IMG/VR virus record: IMGVR_UViG_3300008055_000177
Coordinates: 1 to 49,414 of that record
Strand: one strand, 5' to 3'
DNA: 49,414 nt
Source: a virus
A program made the position numbers and the translations under genes. Position 1 is the first letter of the stretch; the number at the start of each line of letters is the position of its first letter. This document shows, one piece after another, positions 8,793 through 15,897 of the stretch. Below the pieces are notes generated by a model that worked only from the letters and a program-made list of their open reading frames with translations, had not been told where the DNA came from and ran no database searches.

Positions 8793-9390
8793 ACAACTTC
8801 TAACAGAATGGCAGAACTTTGAGTATTCAAAGGACATGATTGTCGAGTCTAGAGAAAAGAACAACGGCAAAATTATTCTCAAGGGAATACTCCAGAAGTC
8901 TGATACTCTAAACCAGAATGGTCGTATTTATCCTGAACATATTCTCTCGAGAGAAGTTAGAAACTACCAAAAGTTCATTAATGAAAATCGAGCATTAGGA
9001 GAGTGTGATCATCCAGAGAGCTCTGTTGTTGAGCTTAAGAATGTTTCCCACATTGTTAGATCTGCATATATGCAGGGTGGAACATGTTACGGAACCGTCG
9101 AACTTCTGGACACACCCTCAGGCAAAATTCTACAGAGCCTTGTTGAGACAGGAATTACACTTGGAATCTCTTCTAGAGGCGTCGGATCGACAAAGTCTGT
9201 AGGTGAACATCAAGTAGTGCAAGATGACTTCCAGCTAATTTGTTGGGACTTTGTCAGTGAGCCTTCAACTCCGGGAGCTTTTATGATGAAAGAGGGCAGA
9301 AGAATCTCAGAAAATGATCTTCGCCGTCACTTTACTAAGTCAGATAGAGTTGATAGAATTTTTAATGAAATTCTAGGCTGGAAGGAATAA
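8785..9390 (+). CDS. Prohead maturation serine protease (T4 gp21-like)
   Basis: Start chosen at ATG 8785, preceded by AGGGGGCAAAG; a longer GTG start at 8761 would run into the upstream gene. The 201-residue product fits the T4 gp21 / herpesvirus-assemblin-like protease fold: NGRIYP near 45-50, the catalytic histidine in GECDHPES (H76) and the serine in GISSRGVGS (S129 or S130). In T4 this enzyme sits in the prohead core and cuts scaffold, capsid and internal proteins after (L/I)-x-E, then itself. The N-terminus here (KQLLTEWQ) resembles that of T4 gp21 and contains L-T-E. Likely substrates in this window are the capsid protein and the four L-x-E-tagged proteins described in the findings. Confidence 0.93.
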   Translation: MSKQLLTEWQNFEYSKDMIVESREKNNGKIILKGILQKSDTLNQNGRIYPEHILSREVRNYQKFINENRALGECDHPESSVVELKNVSHIVRSAYMQGGTCYGTVELLDTPSGKILQSLVETGITLGISSRGVGSTKSVGEHQVVQDDFQLICWDFVSEPSTPGAFMMKEGRRISENDLRRHFTKSDRVDRIFNEILGWKE

Positions 9391-9391
9391 T

Positions 9392-9760
9392 ATGGCAAAT
9401 CAACACGTGTATTCGCATCATAACAATGCTGCAGAATACCAGACTTCATCGATACCTTTCGTAAAGACACTATCAATTGCCGACGGTGATCTTACAAGAG
9501 TGTCTTTCCCATTTATTACAAGATTCATTGTTATTAACACAGATCAGGATCTTAAGCTTCTTTTTAGTGCTACAGGAGAAGCTACTGATAATTATTTTGT
9601 CGTTGCAACAGGTACATCTCCTCGTCTAGAGATTAAGTGTCGTGAATTCTGGATTAAGAATGATTCTGGTGGCGCGGCAATTGCTAGCGTCTTGGCTGGA
9701 CTTACAAACATTCCTTACAGTCAGTTTCCTAATCTGGCTGGAATTCCTGGGATCGGGTGA
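9392..9760 (+). CDS. Small beta-rich virion protein, possibly capsid decoration or head fibre
   Basis: The 122-residue product starts at ATG 9392 behind GAAGGAATAAT, one base after the protease stop. It alternates hydrophobic and polar residues (FIVINTD, LKLLFSA, NYFVVATG, LEIKCREFWIKND) in the way of a small beta-sandwich, ends in a Gly/Pro-rich tail (NLAGIPGIG), and has no membrane segment or signal peptide. Its place among head genes and a general resemblance to small phage surface proteins suggest a virion role. No family was firmly recognised. Confidence 0.6.
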   Translation: MANQHVYSHHNNAAEYQTSSIPFVKTLSIADGDLTRVSFPFITRFIVINTDQDLKLLFSATGEATDNYFVVATGTSPRLEIKCREFWIKNDSGGAAIASVLAGLTNIPYSQFPNLAGIPGIG

Positions 9761-9769
9761 CAGGTAGTC

Positions 9770-10228
9770 ATGACAAGAAACGATCTTAAAAACATTGTAA
9801 AAGAATGTCTCGTTGAAATTCTTAGCGAGGGCATTGGTAATTCAAACAAAATTCAAGAGTCAAAAAAGGCTGCGACCGTGGCCCCTTCGAAGCCCCAAGA
9901 GAGAAGCTTGCAGGAAATGCTCAAGATGAAGCAGAATATTGCAAACAAGACACAGTACGGAAATCCAGCTGTTAAAAAGCCTGATCCTATGGCGGCAAAT
10001 AATTTAGTTAAATCTGTCACCAATGATGCTGTGATGGCTGCTCTTTTTGCAGACACGATAGAGACAACCCTGCAAGAGCAGGTTGAAAACGACAGAAGAC
10101 TTCTTCGTGGGCACTCTACAGATGATGATGCTTCTAGTGATTTGCCTGTCGGTGGCGGCGGATTTAGCGAAGAAATGTCAAGGCATTGGTCTGCATTGGC
10201 ATTTAATGAAGTAAAAAAGCAAAAATAA
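9770..10228 (+). CDS. Head-region protein with candidate capsid-targeting propeptide (L-S-E site)
   Basis: The 152-residue product begins MTRNDLKNIVKECLVEILSEG: a helix with alternating hydrophobic and charged residues ending in L18-S-E20, which matches the (L/I)-x-E rule of T4 gp21-type proteases. The pattern (L/V)-(K/R)-x-I-(I/V)-(K/R) recurs at the N-terminus of the products at 10287, 15898 and 16809. The rest is polar, lysine-rich in the middle and has a Gly stretch near the end (VGGGGFSE); no enzyme motif is seen. Removal of the first 20 residues would leave a protein of about 132 residues inside the mature head. Packaging is inferred, not shown. The start is ATG 9770, nine bases after the upstream stop, with CAGGTAG ahead as a weak site. 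Confidence 0.7.
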   Translation: MTRNDLKNIVKECLVEILSEGIGNSNKIQESKKAATVAPSKPQERSLQEMLKMKQNIANKTQYGNPAVKKPDPMAANNLVKSVTNDAVMAALFADTIETTLQEQVENDRRLLRGHSTDDDASSDLPVGGGGFSEEMSRHWSALAFNEVKKQK

Positions 10229-10242
10229 TATTAAGATATCGT

Positions 10243-10270
10243 TCGACATCCATAAGTAATTTTATATACT
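10243..10270 (+). promoter_or_regulatory. Candidate sigma70-like promoter upstream of small core-region gene
   Basis: TCGACA (10243-10248) and TATACT (10265-10270), 16 bases apart, each match the bacterial consensus at 5/6 positions in the 58-base gap before ATG 10287. The start would fall close to the TGGAG ribosome-binding site, leaving a very short leader, which weakens the call. Confidence 0.25.
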
Positions 10271-10286
10271 GTTTAGTGGAGAATTT

Positions 10287-10565
10287 ATGCCTAAGCTGTT
10301 AACACCTGATGTACTTCGTAGAATCATTCTTGAGGAAAAAGAGCGTCTTCTTAGAGAGAGCGACCCATTTATGGATGGAATCAGCGATGTCGAAAAGGTT
10401 GAGGCTGAAGAAGTTGAGCCTGAAGACTTGGCTGATACACTTGCCAAAGAGATTGATCACATTAAGGCACTCAAGATCAAAGAGTCTAAGCTTGTGAATG
10501 AAGTGAGAGCTGTAAGAGAGGCTCAAAATATTCTTCGCAAGAGAGTTTTAAAGAAACTCTCATAA
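10287..10565 (+). CDS. Small acidic helical protein, possible prohead core component, with L-R-E propeptide site
   Basis: The 92-residue product starts at ATG 10287 behind GTGGAG. Its N-terminus has VLRRIILEEKERLLRES, with L22-R-E24 as a candidate prohead-protease site and I14-L-E16 as another. The middle is acidic (KVEAEEVEPEDL) and the C-terminal half is a charged helix with heptad-like spacing (IDHIKALKIKESKL...VRAVREAQNIL). Small, charged, helical proteins in this position in T4 (gp67, gp68, internal proteins) are core components that the protease cuts to peptides. That role is inferred from position, composition and the propeptide-like start. Confidence 0.7.
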   Translation: MPKLLTPDVLRRIILEEKERLLRESDPFMDGISDVEKVEAEEVEPEDLADTLAKEIDHIKALKIKESKLVNEVRAVREAQNILRKRVLKKLS

Positions 10566-10586
10566 TAACAAAACAGGGAGACTAAT

Positions 10587-11063
10587 ATGCCTACGCATAG
10601 ACAAAATACAACAGAGGCCGTAGTAACAGAGAGAAGTCTTGGCAAGTCTGCTTCTAATGCTCTTAGGGCGGCATTTTCAAATTCCCCTCTTTATAATGGC
10701 GAATGGTCGGATGCAGCAGTTCATGCCTACTGGGTTGAGAACGTGCAGGAAAGGGCGATCAATGACGGAGGTCATACCTTTGGGCTGTTTGTTCAGAACT
10801 ACAAGGATGCACCAGATCCTGAAGATGTCAGGACCGGAGGTGGAGGACGTCCTGCAGGTCCTTTCGTTCCTACGACTGCCTCACCAGGTGTTGAAGGGTC
10901 AATTAACCCATATGACATCCCAGAAGTGCCTCCAACGCCTAGGACAAATATTTACGGCACCGGTCCTGGTATTTCTTTGACACCCAAAGATGCTTCAAAA
11001 AATATTTCGAAGGGTACACTTGGCTCGTACCTCATGGGCAAAAGCGGCGGCGTTCCCGAATAA
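10587..11063 (+). CDS. Hypothetical head-region protein with Pro/Gly-rich C-terminal half
   Basis: The 158-residue product starts at ATG 10587 behind AGGGAGACTAAT. The N-terminal half is compact with aromatic residues (WSDAAVHAYWVENVQERA); the C-terminal half is rich in Pro, Gly, Thr and Ser (RTGGGGRPAGPFVPTT and EVPPTPRTN) and probably disordered. There is no membrane segment, enzyme motif or cysteine. It lies in the run of small genes between protease and scaffold, so a virion or assembly role is likely, but I do not recognise the family. A stable hairpin begins 8 bases after its stop codon. Confidence 0.6.
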   Translation: MPTHRQNTTEAVVTERSLGKSASNALRAAFSNSPLYNGEWSDAAVHAYWVENVQERAINDGGHTFGLFVQNYKDAPDPEDVRTGGGGRPAGPFVPTTASPGVEGSINPYDIPEVPPTPRTNIYGTGPGISLTPKDASKNISKGTLGSYLMGKSGGVPE

Positions 11064-11067
11064 TTAA

Positions 11068-11712
11068 ATGAAGACGCACCTTGACATTGATCATACAATA
11101 CTTAAGGTGCGTCTTTTTGAAAAGCTCTCATCTTATGGCAATAGAGCAGGATCATCTCCTAGCTTTAAAGACACGCGTAGCGATTTAGGCTACGGTAGAA
11201 TAACCAATAAGTGGCACGATGAAAGACAGGGAAATGCTTTTTTTCCTTATCTAGACCCTGTCGAAGACAGTGAAGAGGTCAATGATCTAAGTGATGATGA
11301 ATTTGACCTTGTCGATCTTATTTCAAAGAAGACTCATGCAGATATTGCAGTCAATGATCCGTATGACGGCTACAAAACAAATCCTTTTACTTTTGTAGGA
11401 AGCAATTCGAAGCTCTCAATTATTGATGGAGTTTATTACCCAGACAAAGTGCTTAGCGAAATTGCTGCAATGAATTCATCTATTGTCCCTATGCCTGGCA
11501 CTTGGAGAAAAGCAGTGAAAAGTGGTGGGCAGGGTGCATCTATCTATCTCACTGTCGCACATCCAGTTAGAACAGGAATGCTTAGAGGCTGGTCCAGTGC
11601 TCCATACGAGAATGATAATATTTATGACAATGTGGAAGAAAATGATGTCGAGGAAGAAGACGAAGATTTTCTTTCTATTTGGGATATTATAAAAAAAAAT
11701 GCAGTTTTTTAA
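11068..11712 (+). CDS. Hypothetical acidic protein; start uncertain
   Basis: The open frame gives 214 residues from ATG 11068, but that ATG lies four bases after the upstream stop, has no clear ribosome-binding site, and the first 16 codons form a 12-bp hairpin ending in T's. GTG 11107 (codon 14, VRLFEKLSS) is an alternative. The body has an acidic patch (EDSEEVNDLSDDEFDLVDL), a central folded-looking part with YYPDKVL and TWRKAV, and a very acidic end (VEENDVEEEDEDF). No known domain was recognised. Acidic proteins next to the scaffold gene are often prohead core parts, but this is only contextual. Confidence 0.55.
   Translation: MKTHLDIDHTILKVRLFEKLSSYGNRAGSSPSFKDTRSDLGYGRITNKWHDERQGNAFFPYLDPVEDSEEVNDLSDDEFDLVDLISKKTHADIAVNDPYDGYKTNPFTFVGSNSKLSIIDGVYYPDKVLSEIAAMNSSIVPMPGTWRKAVKSGGQGASIYLTVAHPVRTGMLRGWSSAPYENDNIYDNVEENDVEEEDEDFLSIWDIIKKNAVF
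11071..11118 (+). terminator. Perfect 12-bp hairpin with short T-run at the start of the 11068 frame
   Basis: AAGACGCACCTT (11071-11082) and AAGGTGCGTCTT (11104-11115) are perfect inverted repeats around a 21-base loop, followed by three more T's. The position directly after the 10587 gene fits a partial terminator; the overlap with the next coding frame fits a translational hairpin equally well. The large loop and short T-run make strong termination unlikely. Confidence 0.4.
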
Positions 11713-11798
11713 TTTTTTTTGATCAAATCAAATAAATTGTTTTTCTTGTGATAATTAAACATATAGAATTTGTCATTAGACATTGATGAGTGGAGACT

Positions 11799-13427
11799 AT
11801 GAGTCAAAATCTTTATATAGAATCAATTGCAGAAGCGCGTCAACTTCGCGAAATTGCAGAGGCCAATGCTCGTAATAAAATTATCGATGCAATTACGCCC
11901 CAGATACGCAAGCTTATTGAAAAGACGTTGCTCAATGATGACAGCTCAGAAGATGAAACGCCTGAGAGTTCTGAACTCATTATGAAGTCAGATGATGACT
12001 CTGGTGATTTAGGTCTAGAGCCCAGTGAGCCAAATCCACGCACTACTGACATAGAAGACATGGAAGATTCAGAAGATGAGCCTGAATCTATGGGAGCTTC
12101 TGGTGCGGCACAAATTAATGTTGATGATGGACATATTACATTAAAGCTCGGCGATGTCGAGGTTGTCGTCAAAGACAATTCAGGTGATGAGATTCAAAAG
12201 CTAAAAACTTTTGAGGGTGTAGAAGATCGTGCGACTTCCGGCAGCAATTTAAAGTCAACTGCGCATCGCGCGAAGATCTTCGAGATGAAGTGCAAACTTT
12301 TTAATATCATGCTCGAGAAAGAAATTAGAAGAGGCTTGAGCGTAAGTGATAAAGAAAAGCTTGTACAAATATTAGAAACTTTGCAGAGACAGGCAGTAAA
12401 ACTTAAGAGCGATGCAATACTTACTGAAGGTGGCTCAAAAGTTATTAAAAATTTAGACAAATTAATTAAGGAGATGAAAATGTCAAGGAAGCGCATGAAT
12501 AACAATGTCTTTGATTTCCTGTTTGAGATGGATGCAAATACCGAAGAGGGCATGAACTATGCAGAGTCCGCCGTGAACGAGGCCGACGAGGTAGAAGATG
12601 AAGAGGATCCTGAGATGCCTGAAGATGAAGAGTCTGAAGATGAAGAGACTGAAGATGAAGAGTCTGCACTCGACCCAGAGACAATTGCTGACCGGCTCGA
12701 AGCTCTCATCGGAGACATTAGAGGCGAGAAGGGTGACGAGAATGCCGAGAAGGGTGACGATCTTAAGCTAGGAGAGGGCACCCTCTATGAGATCGATGAG
12801 GCCGTCCTTCGTCGTGAGCTCCGCCGCATGAAGCGTCTTTCAGAGGCTACAAGTGGAGTCGAGGATCCTGACCACACAGCACGCGCATTCGGTGGTGGTG
12901 ACGTTGAGGACGAGATGTTCATCGACGTCGACGAGGAGACACTCCTCAATGTTTTGGCCGATGAGCTCGGCCGTGTTAAGTTCAAGGGCGGTCGTATGCA
13001 CGAGTCTGCCCCCAGAAGAGCAGTCCCACCTCAGCGTAACAATGAGACTGCAGCTCTACGCTCTAAGTTGAGAGAGTACGAGACAATGACAGAGTCAATG
13101 AAGGCACAGCTTGTTGAGATGAATCTTTTTAATGCAAAGCTCCTCTACGCCAACAAGCTCATGCAGAACAAGAATCTAACACAGAAGCAGCAGCGGGCAA
13201 TTGTTGAGGCGCTAGATAATGCCAAGACGCTCCGTGAGGCAAAGCTTCTTTACAAGAGCCTGACTGAATCCCTCAGCAAGGGCAGCGCACGTTCGCTGCA
13301 AGAGGGAAGCACACGGACGCTCGGATCGGCTTCCAGATCAACCCAGTCGGCGCAGGTTCGCCCGACATCCAATGGAGTTGAGGTAGATCGATGGGCAGTT
13401 CTTGCAGGCATTGCAAGCAAGAAATAA
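11799..13427 (+). CDS. Prohead scaffold/core protein, long form (T4 gp22-like by position)
   Basis: Start chosen at ATG 11799 (GTGGAGACT just upstream; a GTG at 11790 is a second choice), giving 542 residues. The gene lies immediately before the capsid gene, the slot of scaffold gp22. The protein is highly charged and helical with long acidic runs (EDEESEDEETEDEES) and a C-terminal coiled-coil-like part (ETAALRSKLREYETMTESM) rich in Glu, Lys and Gln, as expected of a scaffold that is degraded by the protease. The N-terminal 227 residues use AT-rich codons, while the part beyond about base 12530 shifts to the GC-richer codons of the capsid gene. It is twice the length of T4 gp22 (269 residues). 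A strong internal start at 12480 may give a short form. Confidence 0.8.
   Translation: MSQNLYIESIAEARQLREIAEANARNKIIDAITPQIRKLIEKTLLNDDSSEDETPESSELIMKSDDDSGDLGLEPSEPNPRTTDIEDMEDSEDEPESMGASGAAQINVDDGHITLKLGDVEVVVKDNSGDEIQKLKTFEGVEDRATSGSNLKSTAHRAKIFEMKCKLFNIMLEKEIRRGLSVSDKEKLVQILETLQRQAVKLKSDAILTEGGSKVIKNLDKLIKEMKMSRKRMNNNVFDFLFEMDANTEEGMNYAESAVNEADEVEDEEDPEMPEDEESEDEETEDEESALDPETIADRLEALIGDIRGEKGDENAEKGDDLKLGEGTLYEIDEAVLRRELRRMKRLSEATSGVEDPDHTARAFGGGDVEDEMFIDVDEETLLNVLADELGRVKFKGGRMHESAPRRAVPPQRNNETAALRSKLREYETMTESMKAQLVEMNLFNAKLLYANKLMQNKNLTQKQQRAIVEALDNAKTLREAKLLYKSLTESLSKGSARSLQEGSTRTLGSASRSTQSAQVRPTSNGVEVDRWAVLAGIASKK
12480..13427 (+). CDS. Candidate nested in-frame scaffold short form
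   Basis: ATG 12480 lies in frame within the scaffold gene and follows TTAAGGAG (12467-12474) with a 5-base spacer, the best ribosome-binding site in this stretch. Initiation here would give 315 residues, close to the 269 of T4 gp22, starting MSRKRMNNNVFDFLFEMD. The downstream half also has the GC-richer codon use of the capsid gene. Nested scaffold genes sharing a C-terminus are known in other phages (the lambda C/Nu3 arrangement). Here it is an inference from the site and the length; both forms may be made. Confidence 0.5.
   Translation: MSRKRMNNNVFDFLFEMDANTEEGMNYAESAVNEADEVEDEEDPEMPEDEESEDEETEDEESALDPETIADRLEALIGDIRGEKGDENAEKGDDLKLGEGTLYEIDEAVLRRELRRMKRLSEATSGVEDPDHTARAFGGGDVEDEMFIDVDEETLLNVLADELGRVKFKGGRMHESAPRRAVPPQRNNETAALRSKLREYETMTESMKAQLVEMNLFNAKLLYANKLMQNKNLTQKQQRAIVEALDNAKTLREAKLLYKSLTESLSKGSARSLQEGSTRTLGSASRSTQSAQVRPTSNGVEVDRWAVLAGIASKK
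12621..12665 (+). repeat. 15-bp tandem repeat x3 in scaffold gene (EDEES/EDEET)
   Basis: GAAGATGAAGAGTCT occurs at 12621-12635 and 12651-12665, with GAAGATGAAGAGACT between. It encodes an acidic stretch of the scaffold. A second pair, GAGAAGGGTGACGA at 12726-12739 and 12747-12760, repeats at 21 bases. Such in-frame repeats can change copy number by slippage without breaking the frame. Confidence 0.85.
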
Positions 13428-13468
13428 AAATCGCTAAACCAAAACTACAAGGATTAAGGAGAAATTTT

Positions 13469-15358
13469 ATGAGTTCATTTTCGTTAAATCAGCTGTCAGA
13501 GGGTATCCGTGAGAGACACCTCGGCACACAGAACAAGCGCCTCACAGAGAAGTGGTCGCGCACAGGTCTTCTCCGTGGCCTCGACGGCGTCAGCCGTGAG
13601 AACATGGCCCGCCTCCTCGAGAACCAGGCAGCTCAGGTTCTTCGCGAGGCCTCAACCCTGGCAGGTGGCCCTCCGGGCGGTGGTGACATCCGCGGTTTCA
13701 CCAACGTTGCATTCCCCATCGTTCGTCGCGTTTTCGGTGGCCTCGTTGCCAACGAGCTCGTGTCGATCCAGCCAATGAGCCTTCCTTCGGGTCTGCTCTT
13801 CTACCTCGATTACACCTATGGCACAGCCGTAGGCGGCGGTGCAGTCGTCGACGGCGCCGGCCTCGAAGGTGGTCGTACATACGCTACAGGAAGCTCAATC
13901 TACAACAATCCTGTTGGCAAGGGTGTCCAGAGCGGATCACTTGCAACAGGTGGTCAGTACGATCTCATCGGTTCGGGCTACTCACGTGTTCACAGCGGCA
14001 CTGTGATTGACGCCATCGACGCGACTGCCAAGGCCTTTGTCTTCCGTGGAACAAGCACAATTGACCTCGGCCCCGGCGTTGCTCATGCAACTGGAACAGA
14101 CGGCAAGCTCTTGCAGTTCGACCCACAGGTCACAGACCTCATCGAGTCTTCGAATGGCAAGTTCTTCTTCCTGGCAGTTCCTTTCAATACAGGAAGCTTC
14201 CCTAAGGCCGACCCCACCATGGTCAAGGACTACTCGATAGTTTTCGCCGCAGCGAAGAACGCTGGAACAACCCTTGTAAGAATTCCTGAAGCAATTCAGC
14301 CAGGCAGCGTGCTCAATGTAAGAAGGCTGAACCAGCTTGTGACATTCAACGGCACTTCTGTTGCTCCGGCACCAATGGCGACACAGAGTACTTCAAACGC
14401 TCACGTGCTGTTCGTCCTCTCAGGAACAGCGATCAACGCCGCCGATCACGACAACTTCCGCGTTTCATACCCGGTTTCATCACAGCTTGACGTTGGTCAG
14501 GGTGACACGCTGGTTATTCCAAGCTTTGAGTCATCGACAGCAGCACGTCTTCTCGATGCCGAGTCGCCCACAATCCCAGAGATCGACATCAAGATCGAGT
14601 CGCTGGCAGTCACAGCTCAGACCCGCAAGCTCAAGGCTCGTTGGTCGCCCGAGCTCGCACAGGACCTGAACGCTTACCACAGCCTTGACGCTGAGGTCGA
14701 GCTAACTCAGATCCTGTCAGAGCAGATTGCTCTAGAGCTTGACAGAGAGGTTCTCAACGATCTTCTCACACAGGCAAACGGTGCAAACTACTACTGGTCG
14801 CGCGCTCCCGGTCGATTCGTCAACAAGAACACTGGCGATGAGGCAGTTCGCAGCTCGTCACTCCACCCAGGACCCGCCTTCACAGGCACCGTCCGCGAGT
14901 GGTATGAGACTCTCGTCGAGACAATCATCGACGTTGCCAACACAATCCACCGCAAGACACTTCGTGGTTCGGCGAACTTCATCGTCGTCGGCCCCGATGT
15001 TGCCACAATCCTCGAGAGCTCGGTTTTCTACAAGCCCAGTTACACAATCGACGGTGAAGGCCAGATCTCGTCACCCATGACTCTCGGCACCGAGAAGATT
15101 GGTACGGTTTCGAACCGCTTCACAGTCTACAAGGACCCCTACTTCCCCCGCAACAAGATCCTTGTTGGTTACAAGGGCGGTAGCTACCTCGAGACAGGCT
15201 ATGTCTACGCTCCTTACGTTCCTCTCATCGTCACTCCCACCATCTTCGCACCAGACGATTTCACACCCCGTAAGGGCGTGATGACACGTTACGGCAAGAA
15301 GATGGTCCGCAGCGACTTCTACGGCACCGTGACACTGCTGGACATGAACATTATCTAA
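13469..15358 (+). CDS. Major capsid protein precursor (T4 gp23-like)
   Basis: Start set at ATG 13469, behind TTAAGGAGAAATTTT; the longer frame from 13391 overlaps the scaffold gene and has no site. The 629-residue precursor has the gp23 layout: a helical N-terminal region (about 1-60) ending in VLRE-ASTLAGG, which fits the (L/I)-x-E cut (after E60) made by the prohead protease in T4 at FLTE-AEIGG; then FPIVRRVFGGLVANELVSIQPM, the HK97-type core; and a conserved LKARWSPELAQDL segment near 415. The mature chain would be about 569 residues, longer than T4's, with a Gly/Ala-rich insertion after about 115. Codons are GC-richer than in most neighbours, as expected of the most abundant protein. A strong terminator follows. 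Confidence 0.95.
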   Translation: MSSFSLNQLSEGIRERHLGTQNKRLTEKWSRTGLLRGLDGVSRENMARLLENQAAQVLREASTLAGGPPGGGDIRGFTNVAFPIVRRVFGGLVANELVSIQPMSLPSGLLFYLDYTYGTAVGGGAVVDGAGLEGGRTYATGSSIYNNPVGKGVQSGSLATGGQYDLIGSGYSRVHSGTVIDAIDATAKAFVFRGTSTIDLGPGVAHATGTDGKLLQFDPQVTDLIESSNGKFFFLAVPFNTGSFPKADPTMVKDYSIVFAAAKNAGTTLVRIPEAIQPGSVLNVRRLNQLVTFNGTSVAPAPMATQSTSNAHVLFVLSGTAINAADHDNFRVSYPVSSQLDVGQGDTLVIPSFESSTAARLLDAESPTIPEIDIKIESLAVTAQTRKLKARWSPELAQDLNAYHSLDAEVELTQILSEQIALELDREVLNDLLTQANGANYYWSRAPGRFVNKNTGDEAVRSSSLHPGPAFTGTVREWYETLVETIIDVANTIHRKTLRGSANFIVVGPDVATILESSVFYKPSYTIDGEGQISSPMTLGTEKIGTVSNRFTVYKDPYFPRNKILVGYKGGSYLETGYVYAPYVPLIVTPTIFAPDDFTPRKGVMTRYGKKMVRSDFYGTVTLLDMNII

Positions 15359-15385
15359 TATTAGATAGTTTTCTTGTTCTTAGGG

Positions 15386-15414
15386 GGCAGACACTTTGTG
15401 TCTGCCTTTTTTTT
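15386..15414 (+). terminator. Intrinsic terminator after the major capsid gene
   Basis: GGCAGACAC (15386-15394), loop TTT, GTGTCTGCC (15398-15406), then eight T's. The 9-bp GC-rich stem and long T-run make this a strong terminator for the capsid transcript. Confidence 0.93.
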
Positions 15415-15431
15415 AATTCTAGAAAGAACAA

Positions 15432-15767
15432 ATGACTCGAAGAAGCAGAAATCAACCAAAATTATCTAAAGATCGCTGTGAGATCTGTAACTACAATAGA
15501 TCTGCAGCGATTAATTTTCACCACATTATTCCTCGATGTGATCCGCGATGTACGAATGATAATCATAATCTGGCTGTTGTTTGTCACTCATGCCATGATT
15601 TAATTCACGCAGGTGAGATCACTATAATCGGAGTCTATTTCACAACTGCAGGTAGAAAACTAATGTGGTTTAAAGATGGTGAAGATCCACCCTTAGAAAA
15701 AGAATTCTGGAGAGTTAAAAATAATCCGCTAGTTTTAAGAAAAAATATAAATTTAGTTAAGCATTGA
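15432..15767 (+). CDS. HNH endonuclease (probable free-standing homing endonuclease)
   Basis: The 111-residue product has a compact HNH nuclease: CEICN near residues 17-21, HHIIP near 31-35, NHNLAVVCHSCHDLIH near 45-60, with the paired Cys-x2-Cys of the zinc-stabilised class. Enzymes of this type nick or cut DNA; in phages they are often homing endonucleases that move themselves between genes, or packaging helpers. The gene stands alone between two strong terminators directly behind the capsid gene, away from the terminase, which favours the homing reading. Its ribosome-binding site is weak (AGAAAG). Confidence 0.85.
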   Translation: MTRRSRNQPKLSKDRCEICNYNRSAAINFHHIIPRCDPRCTNDNHNLAVVCHSCHDLIHAGEITIIGVYFTTAGRKLMWFKDGEDPPLEKEFWRVKNNPLVLRKNINLVKH

Positions 15768-15800
15768 TATACTTAAAAATAGATCAATTAATATAACTTT

Positions 15801-15826
15801 GGGGCCCATGTGGGCCCCTTTTTTTT
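15801..15826 (+). terminator. Intrinsic terminator after the HNH gene
   Basis: GGGGCCC (15801-15807), loop ATGT, GGGCCCC (15812-15818), then eight T's. It is a very stable stem and closes the HNH cassette. Confidence 0.93.
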
Positions 15827-15897
15827 AACTTACAATTCGTGTGTGATATTTAATGCTTGAATAGTGCTAATATTGCTCATTAAGATAGAGGATTTAA

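Noticed and set aside
11688-11720. A-run then T-run (A8...T6...T8) at the end of the 11068 frame
   Set aside because: A stem of only A-U pairs is too weak for a convincing terminator; left as simple AT-rich sequence.
13391-13468. Longer capsid start at 13391 overlapping the scaffold gene
   Set aside because: No ribosome-binding site there, while TTAAGGAG precedes ATG 13469, and the N-terminus from 13469 fits gp23-type precursors.
15855-15889. Possible sigma70 promoter TTGAAT ... TAAGAT before the exonuclease gene
   Set aside because: Only 4/6 matches at both boxes, and the start would lie downstream of the ribosome-binding site.
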